Assembly: GCF_009720525.1 (NCBI RefSeq)
Contig: NZ_CP043930.1
Coordinates: 620,001 to 684,000 of the forward strand
Direction of reading: 5' to 3'
DNA length: 64,000 nucleotides
DNA from: Gimesia benthica
GTDB taxonomy: Bacteria; Planctomycetota; Planctomycetia; Planctomycetales; Planctomycetaceae
The translations under genes and the position numbers were made by a program. Under the pieces are notes generated by a model that saw nothing but the letters and a program-made list of their open reading frames with translations, was not told the origin of the DNA and did no database searches. Positions 56,792 through 64,000 of this stretch are shown here, one piece after another (within the stretch, counting starts at the first letter, position 1; every line of letters starts with the position of its first letter).

Positions 56792-59704
56792 TTAGTCTAC
56801 AAACATGAATTCATTTGAAGTGCAAAGCACCTGGGCATATTTTTCCCAGCCACTCATTCGGGCAGGAGTTTTAACCTGATCCCTATGGTGTTCCAGAAAC
56901 TGTCGCCCTAATTCAATTTCTTCCAATGCAGGATTTCGTGCCAGCACCCGATGGTAGAGCTGTGTAATCGCAGCCTCAATGCCTTTGTCGGCAGCCACCT
57001 TTTCCAGGTCGAGATCCTTGACCAGTAAAGCCGACTGTTCCAGTAAAAGCGGACTGTTCATCGCAAACAATGCCTGCTGTGGTACTGTCGTGTAAGGCCG
57101 TTCTGCGGTACTGGATTCTACGTTGGCAAAATCAAACGTCCGAAATACGTTGGGCAAATTATTTCGGTCGATAAAACTGTATACCGTTCGCCGGGGTTCC
57201 GTCGGTATCTGATCGATCTGGAAACTCCGCCCCCCTCGATCATCCGACAACTGTCCGGAGACAAACAGGATGGAGTCCCGCATTGCCTCAAAACTCAGCC
57301 GTCGAGGAACATGTTTCCATAACAGACGGTTGTCGGCATCAACCAGAATGGCCTCTGGATTATCTTGTGCTCCCTGCTTATAAGTCGCAGACAACATGAT
57401 CAGTTTATGGAGTTTTTTTACGGACCAGCCCTCATCCATGAAGCGGGACGCCAGATAATCTAACAGCTCCGGGTGTGTCGGAGGATCACTGCGGACGCCA
57501 AAATCACTGGGAGTACGAACCAGTCCTTCCCCGAAGTGATGCATCCAGACCCGGTTCACGAAGACCCGCGCTGTGAGAGGGTTATCAGCCGAGGCAATTG
57601 CCTGAGCCAGCTCCAGTCGACCGCTGCCTTTCGCAAATGGCTTCCGATCCTCGCCTGCCAGAATCCGGAAAAACTGTCGTGGCACCTTATCACCACGACG
57701 GCCAGGATTTCCACGCAGATGTACGAAGGAGGTAACCGGCTGGTCTTTATCGTACATCACCATCGCCCGCGGTGGCGCACCTGGGGAGGTAACATCCAAT
57801 GTGGCCAGCTCTTTTTCGAGCTGACGGATACGATTTCGCTGCGCCCGATTGAACATGCTCAGAGCCACTTCATCATTGCTGGCAGTGGGGGTCTCAGAGT
57901 CATATAAAATCTGTCGCAGTTCTTCAGCAGCCGGATCGTCCAGCTTCTCAGGTGCGGCAGTTTTGGCTTTGGTAGCGTCAGCAACCGTTTTCAACCAGGC
58001 CTCTTCAACCTCCTTAAAAACGCTACCATAAACCCGGCAGACGTCGTACATCGATTGCGGTGGGTTGTTTTTGAGGGCATGGATCACCAGGCGATTAATA
58101 CGTTTATTCGGATCAGTCTCAGCTTCCGCTTTCGACAGTTTTTCAATGATTTCAGCCGACTGTCTGGCAAAATCACCTTTCTGTTTTTTCAGACCAGCAA
58201 ATTCCGACCAGGGAGCAAATACCGAACGATAGTCCTTGGATTTCTTTCCCAGAAAAGCACGCCAGAGGTCCACATACCGCCGATGAGGTGCTTCTTTAGA
58301 ATACTGAGGCTTTTCATCCCCTTGCGCCAGGTTCTGTTTTTCAGCAACCGCCTGTAATACCTCGCCGACGGACAGACGGGCTAGTGCGCGGAATTTGTCT
58401 GCTTCCGCATGTACATAATCGTCTACTTTTTTCTGGCGTTTGGCCCGTTCTTCCTGATATTTCTCATAAGCCTTCTCTGACTTGGGCTTGCCGATCAAAG
58501 GCAAATCTTTTTCTTCGGGTTCATAACTGCTGACAAACACGCTGTAAAGCGAGTAGTAATCTTTAATCGGCACAGGATCGAATTTATGGTCATGGCAGCG
58601 GGCACAGGATGCGGTCAGTCCGAGCAGTCCTCGTGAAACCAGATCGATCCGGTCATCTGTAATATCGTGGATGTTTCCGCGGTAACGGCGTCCAACTGTT
58701 AAGAACCCTAAAGCCGCCAGAGAACGATCATCACCTTTGCGATCTAACTGGTCTGCAGCCAGTTGTTCGAGGATGAACTGATTAAAGGGCAGGTCTTCAT
58801 TAAACGCCCGAATTACATAATCACGATAGGTGTAGCTGTATGGATAACGTCGTTCGGATGTAAAGACATACCCTTTGGTATCGGCATAGCGGGCCACATC
58901 GAGCCAGTGTCGCCCCCAGCGTTCTCCATACTCGGGAGAAGCCAGTAGCCGATCGATCAGCTTCTCATAAGCCTGTGGGTCTTTATCATTGACGAATGCT
59001 TCTACTTCTGCATAAGTAGGAGGCAAGCCTGTGAGATCGAGACAGGCACGTCGAATCAATTTTCGCTGGTCGGCGGGCGGAGAGAGCGACAGTCCTTTTT
59101 CTTCCAGCCTGGCGAGTACAAAATGGTCTACGGGCGATAATGCCAGCTGATCATTTTTGACTGGTGGTACAGACGGCTTGGACACAGGCTGAAACGACCA
59201 GTGACTGCTGGATAAGGTTTCGTAATCATAGGCACCATCGCCGGGAACTGCTTTCGCGTCTTTTTCCGAGTAGGGCCAGGGGGTTCCCATTTTGACCCAA
59301 CGGGTCAGCGCGGCAATTTCCTGGGGAGGCATTTTTCCTTCGGGAGGCATCTGACTGTCATCGTCGTGATATTGAATCACCTGAATCAGACGACTTTTCT
59401 GAGGATCCCCGGGAACAACCGCAGCACCGGTGTCGCTCCCCTTCATCATCCAGGCATGTGAGTCCAGACGCAAACTGGCTTCCTGTTTTTTGGAACCGTG
59501 ACAGGCATAGCACCGCTTGACCAGAACAGGACGGATTTCTTTCTCAAAAAACTCAACCTGTTCCGCTGGGATTTTTTTGGTATTTGCAGCGTTTGCTTCA
59601 AAGGAAGCTGTACAGCTCAGGTAGACACAAGCTGCCAGATAGAAAGCTTTGGGAATCAGATGGGACTTCACAGTGGGAGAACTGCAAATCGGAAGTCGCT
59701 TCAT
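56792..59704 (-). CDS. PSCyt1-DUF1549-DUF1553 protein
   Basis: A 970-residue exported protein. A signal sequence (about 1-40) is followed by a planctomycete cytochrome-like module with RCYACHGSKK (Cys65, Cys68, His69), a haem-type CxxCH, then DUF1549 (PSCyt2) with ARYADTKGY and CARCHDHKFDP, and the DUF1553 (PSD1) domain with TARVFVNRVW at the C-terminus. It is the partner of the DUF1501 gene and probably cotranscribed with it. Electron transfer in the periplasm is inferred from the CxxCH motifs. ATG at 59704 is preferred over an ATG at 59776 because the hydrophobic leader starts after it. Confidence 0.88.
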   Translation of the reverse strand: MKRLPICSSPTVKSHLIPKAFYLAACVYLSCTASFEANAANTKKIPAEQVEFFEKEIRPVLVKRCYACHGSKKQEASLRLDSHAWMMKGSDTGAAVVPGDPQKSRLIQVIQYHDDDSQMPPEGKMPPQEIAALTRWVKMGTPWPYSEKDAKAVPGDGAYDYETLSSSHWSFQPVSKPSVPPVKNDQLALSPVDHFVLARLEEKGLSLSPPADQRKLIRRACLDLTGLPPTYAEVEAFVNDKDPQAYEKLIDRLLASPEYGERWGRHWLDVARYADTKGYVFTSERRYPYSYTYRDYVIRAFNEDLPFNQFILEQLAADQLDRKGDDRSLAALGFLTVGRRYRGNIHDITDDRIDLVSRGLLGLTASCARCHDHKFDPVPIKDYYSLYSVFVSSYEPEEKDLPLIGKPKSEKAYEKYQEERAKRQKKVDDYVHAEADKFRALARLSVGEVLQAVAEKQNLAQGDEKPQYSKEAPHRRYVDLWRAFLGKKSKDYRSVFAPWSEFAGLKKQKGDFARQSAEIIEKLSKAEAETDPNKRINRLVIHALKNNPPQSMYDVCRVYGSVFKEVEEAWLKTVADATKAKTAAPEKLDDPAAEELRQILYDSETPTASNDEVALSMFNRAQRNRIRQLEKELATLDVTSPGAPPRAMVMYDKDQPVTSFVHLRGNPGRRGDKVPRQFFRILAGEDRKPFAKGSGRLELAQAIASADNPLTARVFVNRVWMHHFGEGLVRTPSDFGVRSDPPTHPELLDYLASRFMDEGWSVKKLHKLIMLSATYKQGAQDNPEAILVDADNRLLWKHVPRRLSFEAMRDSILFVSGQLSDDRGGRSFQIDQIPTEPRRTVYSFIDRNNLPNVFRTFDFANVESSTAERPYTTVPQQALFAMNSPLLLEQSALLVKDLDLEKVAADKGIEAAITQLYHRVLARNPALEEIELGRQFLEHHRDQVKTPARMSGWEKYAQVLCTSNEFMFVD

Positions 59705-60034
59705 TTCTAAGCTCTTTCTCAGTAAAACGCGGTGGGAACAATCAGGAGGGAAGGGACCGCCACAGATGGTGAGCATGGCAAGCCCGCTATATGTATTTTA
59801 CACTGCCAGAAACGCAATGTGTAGTCTCTTTTTTGCGTTTAAGGCTTGTGAATCTTAGAGTTAGTTCAATTCTAATTCACGCGTATTCTTAACATTGTTG
59901 TGTAAATGGGCAGCGGTGCCATGTTTAATTAGTCCCGCTAATGTATTACAGTAGGACTATTGTCACTATCGACTGGATCTAAGGTCGATTCCACAGAATT
60001 CCCTGAACTCATTGCTCAGAAACGAGGTACTACG

Positions 60035-60379
60035 ATGACTGAAGATCAGGCTTTAACTGAAGAGCAGATCCAGGAATTCCTGAACACTTACTCTGCATGG
60101 GAATTACGCGACGGATGGTTACGCCGAAAATTTGGAACCCCCGGCTGGTCTCATACTCTAATGCTGGTAAATACGATAGGTTATCTGGCAGAGGCTGGAA
60201 ACCACCATCCCGATCTGAACGTTGGCTATGCTGCTGTCACTGTTAAGCTGCAAACTCACAAAGTTCGTGCCATCACAGCCAAGGACACCAGCCTCGCACA
60301 AAAAATTGAAGAGACAGTTCTCTGGCAACCAGCCGAGGATTCGGCACTTGATGGTTTCCCTAAAAAGTGGGTTCACTAG
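60035..60379 (+). CDS. Pterin-4a-carbinolamine dehydratase
   Basis: A 114-residue PCD/DCoH protein with the active-site motif NHHPDLNVGYAAVTVKLQTH. It dehydrates 4a-hydroxytetrahydropterins, a step in pterin recycling or, in C1-metabolising bacteria, in tetrahydromethanopterin-type cofactor work. GAGG stands seven bases before the ATG at 60035. It directly precedes the DHPS-like gene, with a 15-base space if the TTG start is used or an overlap if the GTG start is used. Confidence 0.9.
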   Translation: MTEDQALTEEQIQEFLNTYSAWELRDGWLRRKFGTPGWSHTLMLVNTIGYLAEAGNHHPDLNVGYAAVTVKLQTHKVRAITAKDTSLAQKIEETVLWQPAEDSALDGFPKKWVH

Positions 60380-60393
60380 GAGAAAACGGACGC

Positions 60394-61827
60394 TTGAACA
60401 AAAACGACTCAATCGGGCATCCGGAACGGATACTGTTTGTCACCGGTAGACTGGCTGAATTTTCGCTTCGGGAAGTTCTGGAAAAACTCGCTCCCCAAGT
60501 GGGATTTGAGTATGAAGTCGCCGTTTTGAATGTGCAGGTCGCTGCCTTGTTGCACGTTCCGCTGATCAGACGCCGTCTGCAGGTTCCGGAATCTATCGAT
60601 TGGGTTATGCTCCCCGGCATGTGTAAAGGAGACCTGCAGGAGCTGACCGATCACTTTGGTGTCCGGTTTGAACGAGGTCCCAAAGACCACTTCGATCTCC
60701 CCGAGTTTTTCGGTCAGGCGGACCGTCCTCCCCGGGATCTCTCAGGATTTGATATCGAAATTCTGGCAGAGATCAACCATGCGCCGCTACTATCGGATGA
60801 GGATATTCTGCGACAGGCAGACCTTTATCGGAACAAAGGTGCCGATCTGATCGATGTCGGCTGTATTCCGGGAGAAAGCTGGAGCAGAGTGGGAGAAGTC
60901 GTGCGACTTTTGGTCGAGGCTGGCCACCGGGTCTCTATTGACAGTTTCGACCAGGCAGAAGTCGAAGCCGCAGTTAACAATGGAGCCGAACTGATCTTGA
61001 GTTGTAACCATTCAAATCTTGACTGGGTTTCCAGGCTGGGAACAGAGGTGGTGGCAATTCCCGATCTCCCCGAAGATTTCGATTCGCTCCATAGAATAGT
61101 AGATCAATTACTGCAGTTGAACACGCCCTTTCGCATCGACCCCATCTTGGAACCGATTGGTTACGGCTTCGGTGCATCGCTAGAACGATATTACCGGGCA
61201 AGGCGTGAGTTTCCTGATTTTGAAATCATGATGGGGATTGGCAATCTGACAGAACTGACCGAGGTCGACACCGCAGGCATGAACCTCGTCCTGGCTGCCC
61301 TCTGTCAGGAATTACGGATCAAGAGTGTTCTGGCTACGGAAGTGATCAACTGGGCACGGACCGCAGTGACAGAATTTGATCATGCCCGACGACTGGTCAA
61401 ATATGCGATTGAGAATAAAACTCTCCCCAAGCACATTCACTATCAACTGGTGATGCTCCGGGACCCCAAACTGAAACAACTGGGTGCCGAGGCACTACAG
61501 AATCTGGCCAGTCAGATACGTGACCCCAACTATCGCATTTTTGCCGAAGAGAATGAAATTCACGTCATGAATCGAGATGGGTACTGGAAGGGGACAGATC
61601 CCTATGAACTGTTCGATCAGTTCCAGGCAGTCGCCTCTAAATCATTGGATGCTTCGCATGCGTTTTATCTGGGTTACGAGATGTGTAAGGCTGTGACCGC
61701 ACTTACATTGGGAAAACAGTATCAGCAGGATCAGCCGTTAAGCTGGGGCTTTTTGACACAGGAGGAAGTCAGTGCTCAGGAACGCAGGCAGGAAGAGGGA
61801 AAAGGACCTCAATGCGGGCCCCGCTGA
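60394..61827 (+). CDS. Dihydropteroate-synthase-like protein (DUF6513-type)
   Basis: A 477-residue protein. Residues about 100-370 resemble the dihydropteroate synthase TIM barrel: AEINHAPLLSDEDILRQADLY, GADLIDVGCIPGESW with the pterin-binding Asp, and VSIDSFDQAEVEAAVNNGAELI. The N-terminal and C-terminal regions are additions seen in archaeal and planctomycete homologues (dihydropteroate synthase-related proteins) that accompany methanopterin-type cofactors. It may join a pterin to a pABA-derived group. Start TTG at 60394, with AGGAG 11 bases upstream; GTG at 60367 overlapping the previous gene is the alternative. Confidence 0.8.
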   Translation: MNKNDSIGHPERILFVTGRLAEFSLREVLEKLAPQVGFEYEVAVLNVQVAALLHVPLIRRRLQVPESIDWVMLPGMCKGDLQELTDHFGVRFERGPKDHFDLPEFFGQADRPPRDLSGFDIEILAEINHAPLLSDEDILRQADLYRNKGADLIDVGCIPGESWSRVGEVVRLLVEAGHRVSIDSFDQAEVEAAVNNGAELILSCNHSNLDWVSRLGTEVVAIPDLPEDFDSLHRIVDQLLQLNTPFRIDPILEPIGYGFGASLERYYRARREFPDFEIMMGIGNLTELTEVDTAGMNLVLAALCQELRIKSVLATEVINWARTAVTEFDHARRLVKYAIENKTLPKHIHYQLVMLRDPKLKQLGAEALQNLASQIRDPNYRIFAEENEIHVMNRDGYWKGTDPYELFDQFQAVASKSLDASHAFYLGYEMCKAVTALTLGKQYQQDQPLSWGFLTQEEVSAQERRQEEGKGPQCGPR

Positions 61828-61922
61828 TGATTCCTTAACTTAACGGGTCCTGATATACTAAAGTCGGTTTCAGCGATTCTTACAGTTGCTCTATTCGCGT
61901 TTTAGTTCGAAATTGTTCAATT

Positions 61923-63409
61923 ATGTCCGGTAATGTCTCTCAGGATCTCTCACATTGCTCCCCGGTGCAGGGGACTGGGGATACGAGCGAGCTCCCGCTC
62001 GTCGAAGAGCTCACCCCCTGTCCGGACCTCGAATCTCTGCTTCAGGAATTTACAAGCGAAAAGGGGCTCCTCGTCCTGGACAGCGCCCGTGATGCCGGAT
62101 CTCTGGGCCGCTACTCCTACCTGATGTGCAACCCTTTGAAACGTTTTCAGATTCAACAGGCCCGATTGGGAACTGATCCCTTCGAGACGATCAGAAGACT
62201 TCATAGAGACTTGTGGAGACCAGCGATTTCAGAACTTCCCCATTCCAGGGAGGCTTTGCAGGACTGCTTTCTTATGAACTTGGACGCAGTTGGGAACAGT
62301 TTCCCCGGGCAATCAATGATGAATTCGGGCTCCCTGATCTCGCTGTCGGCTTTTATGACTGGGTCATCGCCTGGGATCACCAACAACATCGTGCCTGGTT
62401 GATCGTCCACGGATTTGATGGCGCCCTGGACTCACAATGTACCGATCAGGCTGCCCGGAAACTCCGTGAAATCAAACGACGAATTGATGCGGTTGTACTT
62501 CAGCAACACAATCATGTCCCAACTCAATCGAATCAGGGAATGCGGTTGGAACAAAAGGATCTCTCTGCCTGCCACGGGGTCGATGGATTTCCAGGGATCT
62601 TCAGCAATTTCAGCAAAGATGAGTTTCTCCGTCGTATTGAGCGAATCATTGAATATATCTACGCAGGTGACATTTTTCAGGCGAATTTCTCACAGCGATT
62701 ACTCAGTCCGGCTACGATGCCAGCCGCAGACCTCTACCTCAATTTACGATCACGTAATGCGGCTCCCTTTGCTGGCTATTTTGCCTGGGATAACTGGACG
62801 GTACTCAGCGCCTCCCCGGAACGCTTCCTGCAGCTTTCGGGCAATGAAGTTGAGACCCGCCCCATCAAGGGAACCCGCAGGCGTAAGACAGTCCCCGAAG
62901 CCGATTTACTCACACGTGATGAACTGCGGGAAAGTAAAAAAGATCAGGCGGAAAACGTCATGATCGTCGACCTGCTACGGAATGATCTGTCCCGTGTTTG
63001 TCAGCCGGGTACCATTCGTGTCCCCCATTTGTGTGAAGTGGAGACATACCAAACGGTCCAGCATCTCGTTTCCGAGGTACGTGGAAAGCTCAAACCAGAA
63101 CATAGTGTCTGGGATCTGCTGGCAGCCTCATTTCCAGGCGGTTCGATCAGCGGCGCTCCCAAAGTTCGTGCCATGGAAATAATCGCCGAACTGGAACCTA
63201 CGGTCCGTGGCCCTTATTGTGGCTCGCTCTTCTATGCAGGACTTAATGGTGAATTTGACAGCAATATTCTGATCAGGACCTTTACAATCAGAAAAGGCTG
63301 GATTCAATTTCCTGTCGGGGGAGGCATCGTAGCTCAGAGCCAACCACGACTGGAGTATGAGGAAACGTTGCACAAAGCAGCTGGTATGCTCGCCGCTCTG
63401 AAACCCTGA
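61923..63409 (+). pseudogene. pabB: Aminodeoxychorismate synthase component I, split by a one-base frameshift
   Basis: Two frames together give a complete PabB of about 495 residues. Frame one runs from ATG 61923 and ends coding sense at about 62237; frame two continues to 63409. They join at a run of four C (62238-62241); a fifth C restores ELPPFQGG across the joint. The chorismate-binding half has IFQANFSQRL, PIKGTRRRK and SGAPKVRAMEII. The Lys in PIKGT is the PabB signature, whereas TrpE has Ala, so 4-amino-4-deoxychorismate rather than anthranilate is the expected product. With pabA directly downstream it would feed pABA to folate or methanopterin synthesis. The shift is either a sequencing error or a real lesion. 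Confidence 0.87.
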
Positions 63410-63431
63410 TCGTTCTCTTGAGAAGAGACAA

Positions 63432-64000
63432 ATGATTCTGATTATCGATAACTACGACAGTTTTGTGTTTAATCTGGCCCGGTACTTTGAAGAACTCGGG
63501 CAGCAGACTCACGTCGTACGTAATGATCAGATAACGATTACGGAAGTCACTCAGCTGGCGCCGGCAGCAATTGTTCTCTCTCCTGGTCCCTGTACTCCCC
63601 AGGAGGCTGGTCTCTGCCAGGATCTGGTAACCCACTTTGTTAATCAGGTTCCAATCCTGGGAGTCTGTCTGGGACATCAGGCTATTGCCGCGAGTCTCGG
63701 AGGAGAGATCATCCGCGCACCTGAGCCGATCCATGGTCAGACATCGCTGATACACCATCAGAGTTCCCGACTTTTAGCTGGTTTACCTGATCCGTTTCCA
63801 GCCACACGCTATCACTCACTGATCATTGATGAAACTACTTTACCATCTGAACTGATAATCACAGCGCGGACCAGTGAGGGAATACCAATGGCGATTGAGC
63901 ATCAGACCGCGTCGCTCTTTGGAGTTCAATTCCACCCGGAATCAATCCTCACAGAATGTGGTTTACAGTTGCTGGAAAACTTTCTCTCTTTTGTTCAACC
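63432..64000 (+). CDS. pabA: Aminodeoxychorismate synthase component II (glutamine amidotransferase), partial
   Basis: A class I glutamine amidotransferase, open to the window end and nearly complete at 189 codons. IIDNYDSFVFNL is the N-terminal signature, GVCLGHQAIA holds the nucleophile Cys, and FGVQFHPESI holds the His-Glu pair. It supplies ammonia to PabB, which lies 22 bases upstream. TrpG uses the same fold; the PabB signature in the partner favours PabA. AGAAGAG serves as ribosome binding site. The stop codon is beyond base 64000. Confidence 0.9.
   Translation, partial: MILIIDNYDSFVFNLARYFEELGQQTHVVRNDQITITEVTQLAPAAIVLSPGPCTPQEAGLCQDLVTHFVNQVPILGVCLGHQAIAASLGGEIIRAPEPIHGQTSLIHHQSSRLLAGLPDPFPATRYHSLIIDETTLPSELIITARTSEGIPMAIEHQTASLFGVQFHPESILTECGLQLLENFLSFVQ

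Overview
The window looks like chromosomal DNA of a planctomycete (Planctomycetota), most likely a Gimesia-like member of the Planctomycetaceae; the genus is an inference from gene style, not a database result. The lineage markers are a DUF1559 protein with a pilin-type N-terminus, a DUF1501 plus cytochrome-like/DUF1549/DUF1553 pair, a DUF1598 protein, two secreted sulfatases, a DUF6807 (PmoA-family) protein and a dihydropteroate-synthase-like protein of the type found with tetrahydromethanopterin-linked C1 metabolism.

Layout. 0-9.8 kb: the start of ribF on the minus strand, a Tat-exported Gfo/Idh/MocA oxidoreductase, the DUF6807 and CoA-binding genes, an McsA-like zinc/UVR protein, tRNA-Leu(UAG), a PEP-synthase-like phosphotransferase, a metallopeptidase-thioredoxin fusion, the DUF1559 protein and a small lipoprotein. 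9.7-27.8 kb: accessory and glycan-related genes, including an acyltransferase, two sulfatases, a PYROXD2-like oxidoreductase, a GntR-type regulator divergent from a sialidase, a 1373-residue double FAD oxidoreductase, an MBL-fold protein, an EF-hand esterase and DUF1598. 27.8-32.4 kb: haem genes hemD-hemE-hemG and a second HExxH peptidase. 32.7-41.2 kb: glgB, a structured intergenic region that may encode a small RNA, a DUF1444 protein, a PhnP-like hydrolase, a LysM protein and a GspA/ExeA-like ATPase. 41.7-47.1 kb: the conserved block phoH - pgpH (7TM-HD) - ybeY - corC. 47-54.3 kb: dusB, a lipoprotein, xerC, an atypical Gfo/Idh/MocA protein, an ornithine-cyclodeaminase-like gene and a cupin. 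54.3-59.7 kb: a HEPN/zinc-ribbon membrane protein and the DUF1501/PSD1 pair. 60-64 kb: a pterin/pABA group (pterin carbinolamine dehydratase, DHPS-like protein, pabB, pabA), with pabA cut by the window edge.

Two conserved genes, hemG and pabB, are each split by a one-base shift at a homopolymer run (G8 and C4). Either these are assembly errors or the genes are really disrupted; raw reads would decide. The observations most worth following are a minus-strand structured RNA between glgB and the DUF1444 gene (34978-35113), the pterin/pABA gene group, the gluzincin-thioredoxin fusion, the membrane-bound HEPN protein, and the hairpin leader in front of the ornithine-cyclodeaminase-like gene.
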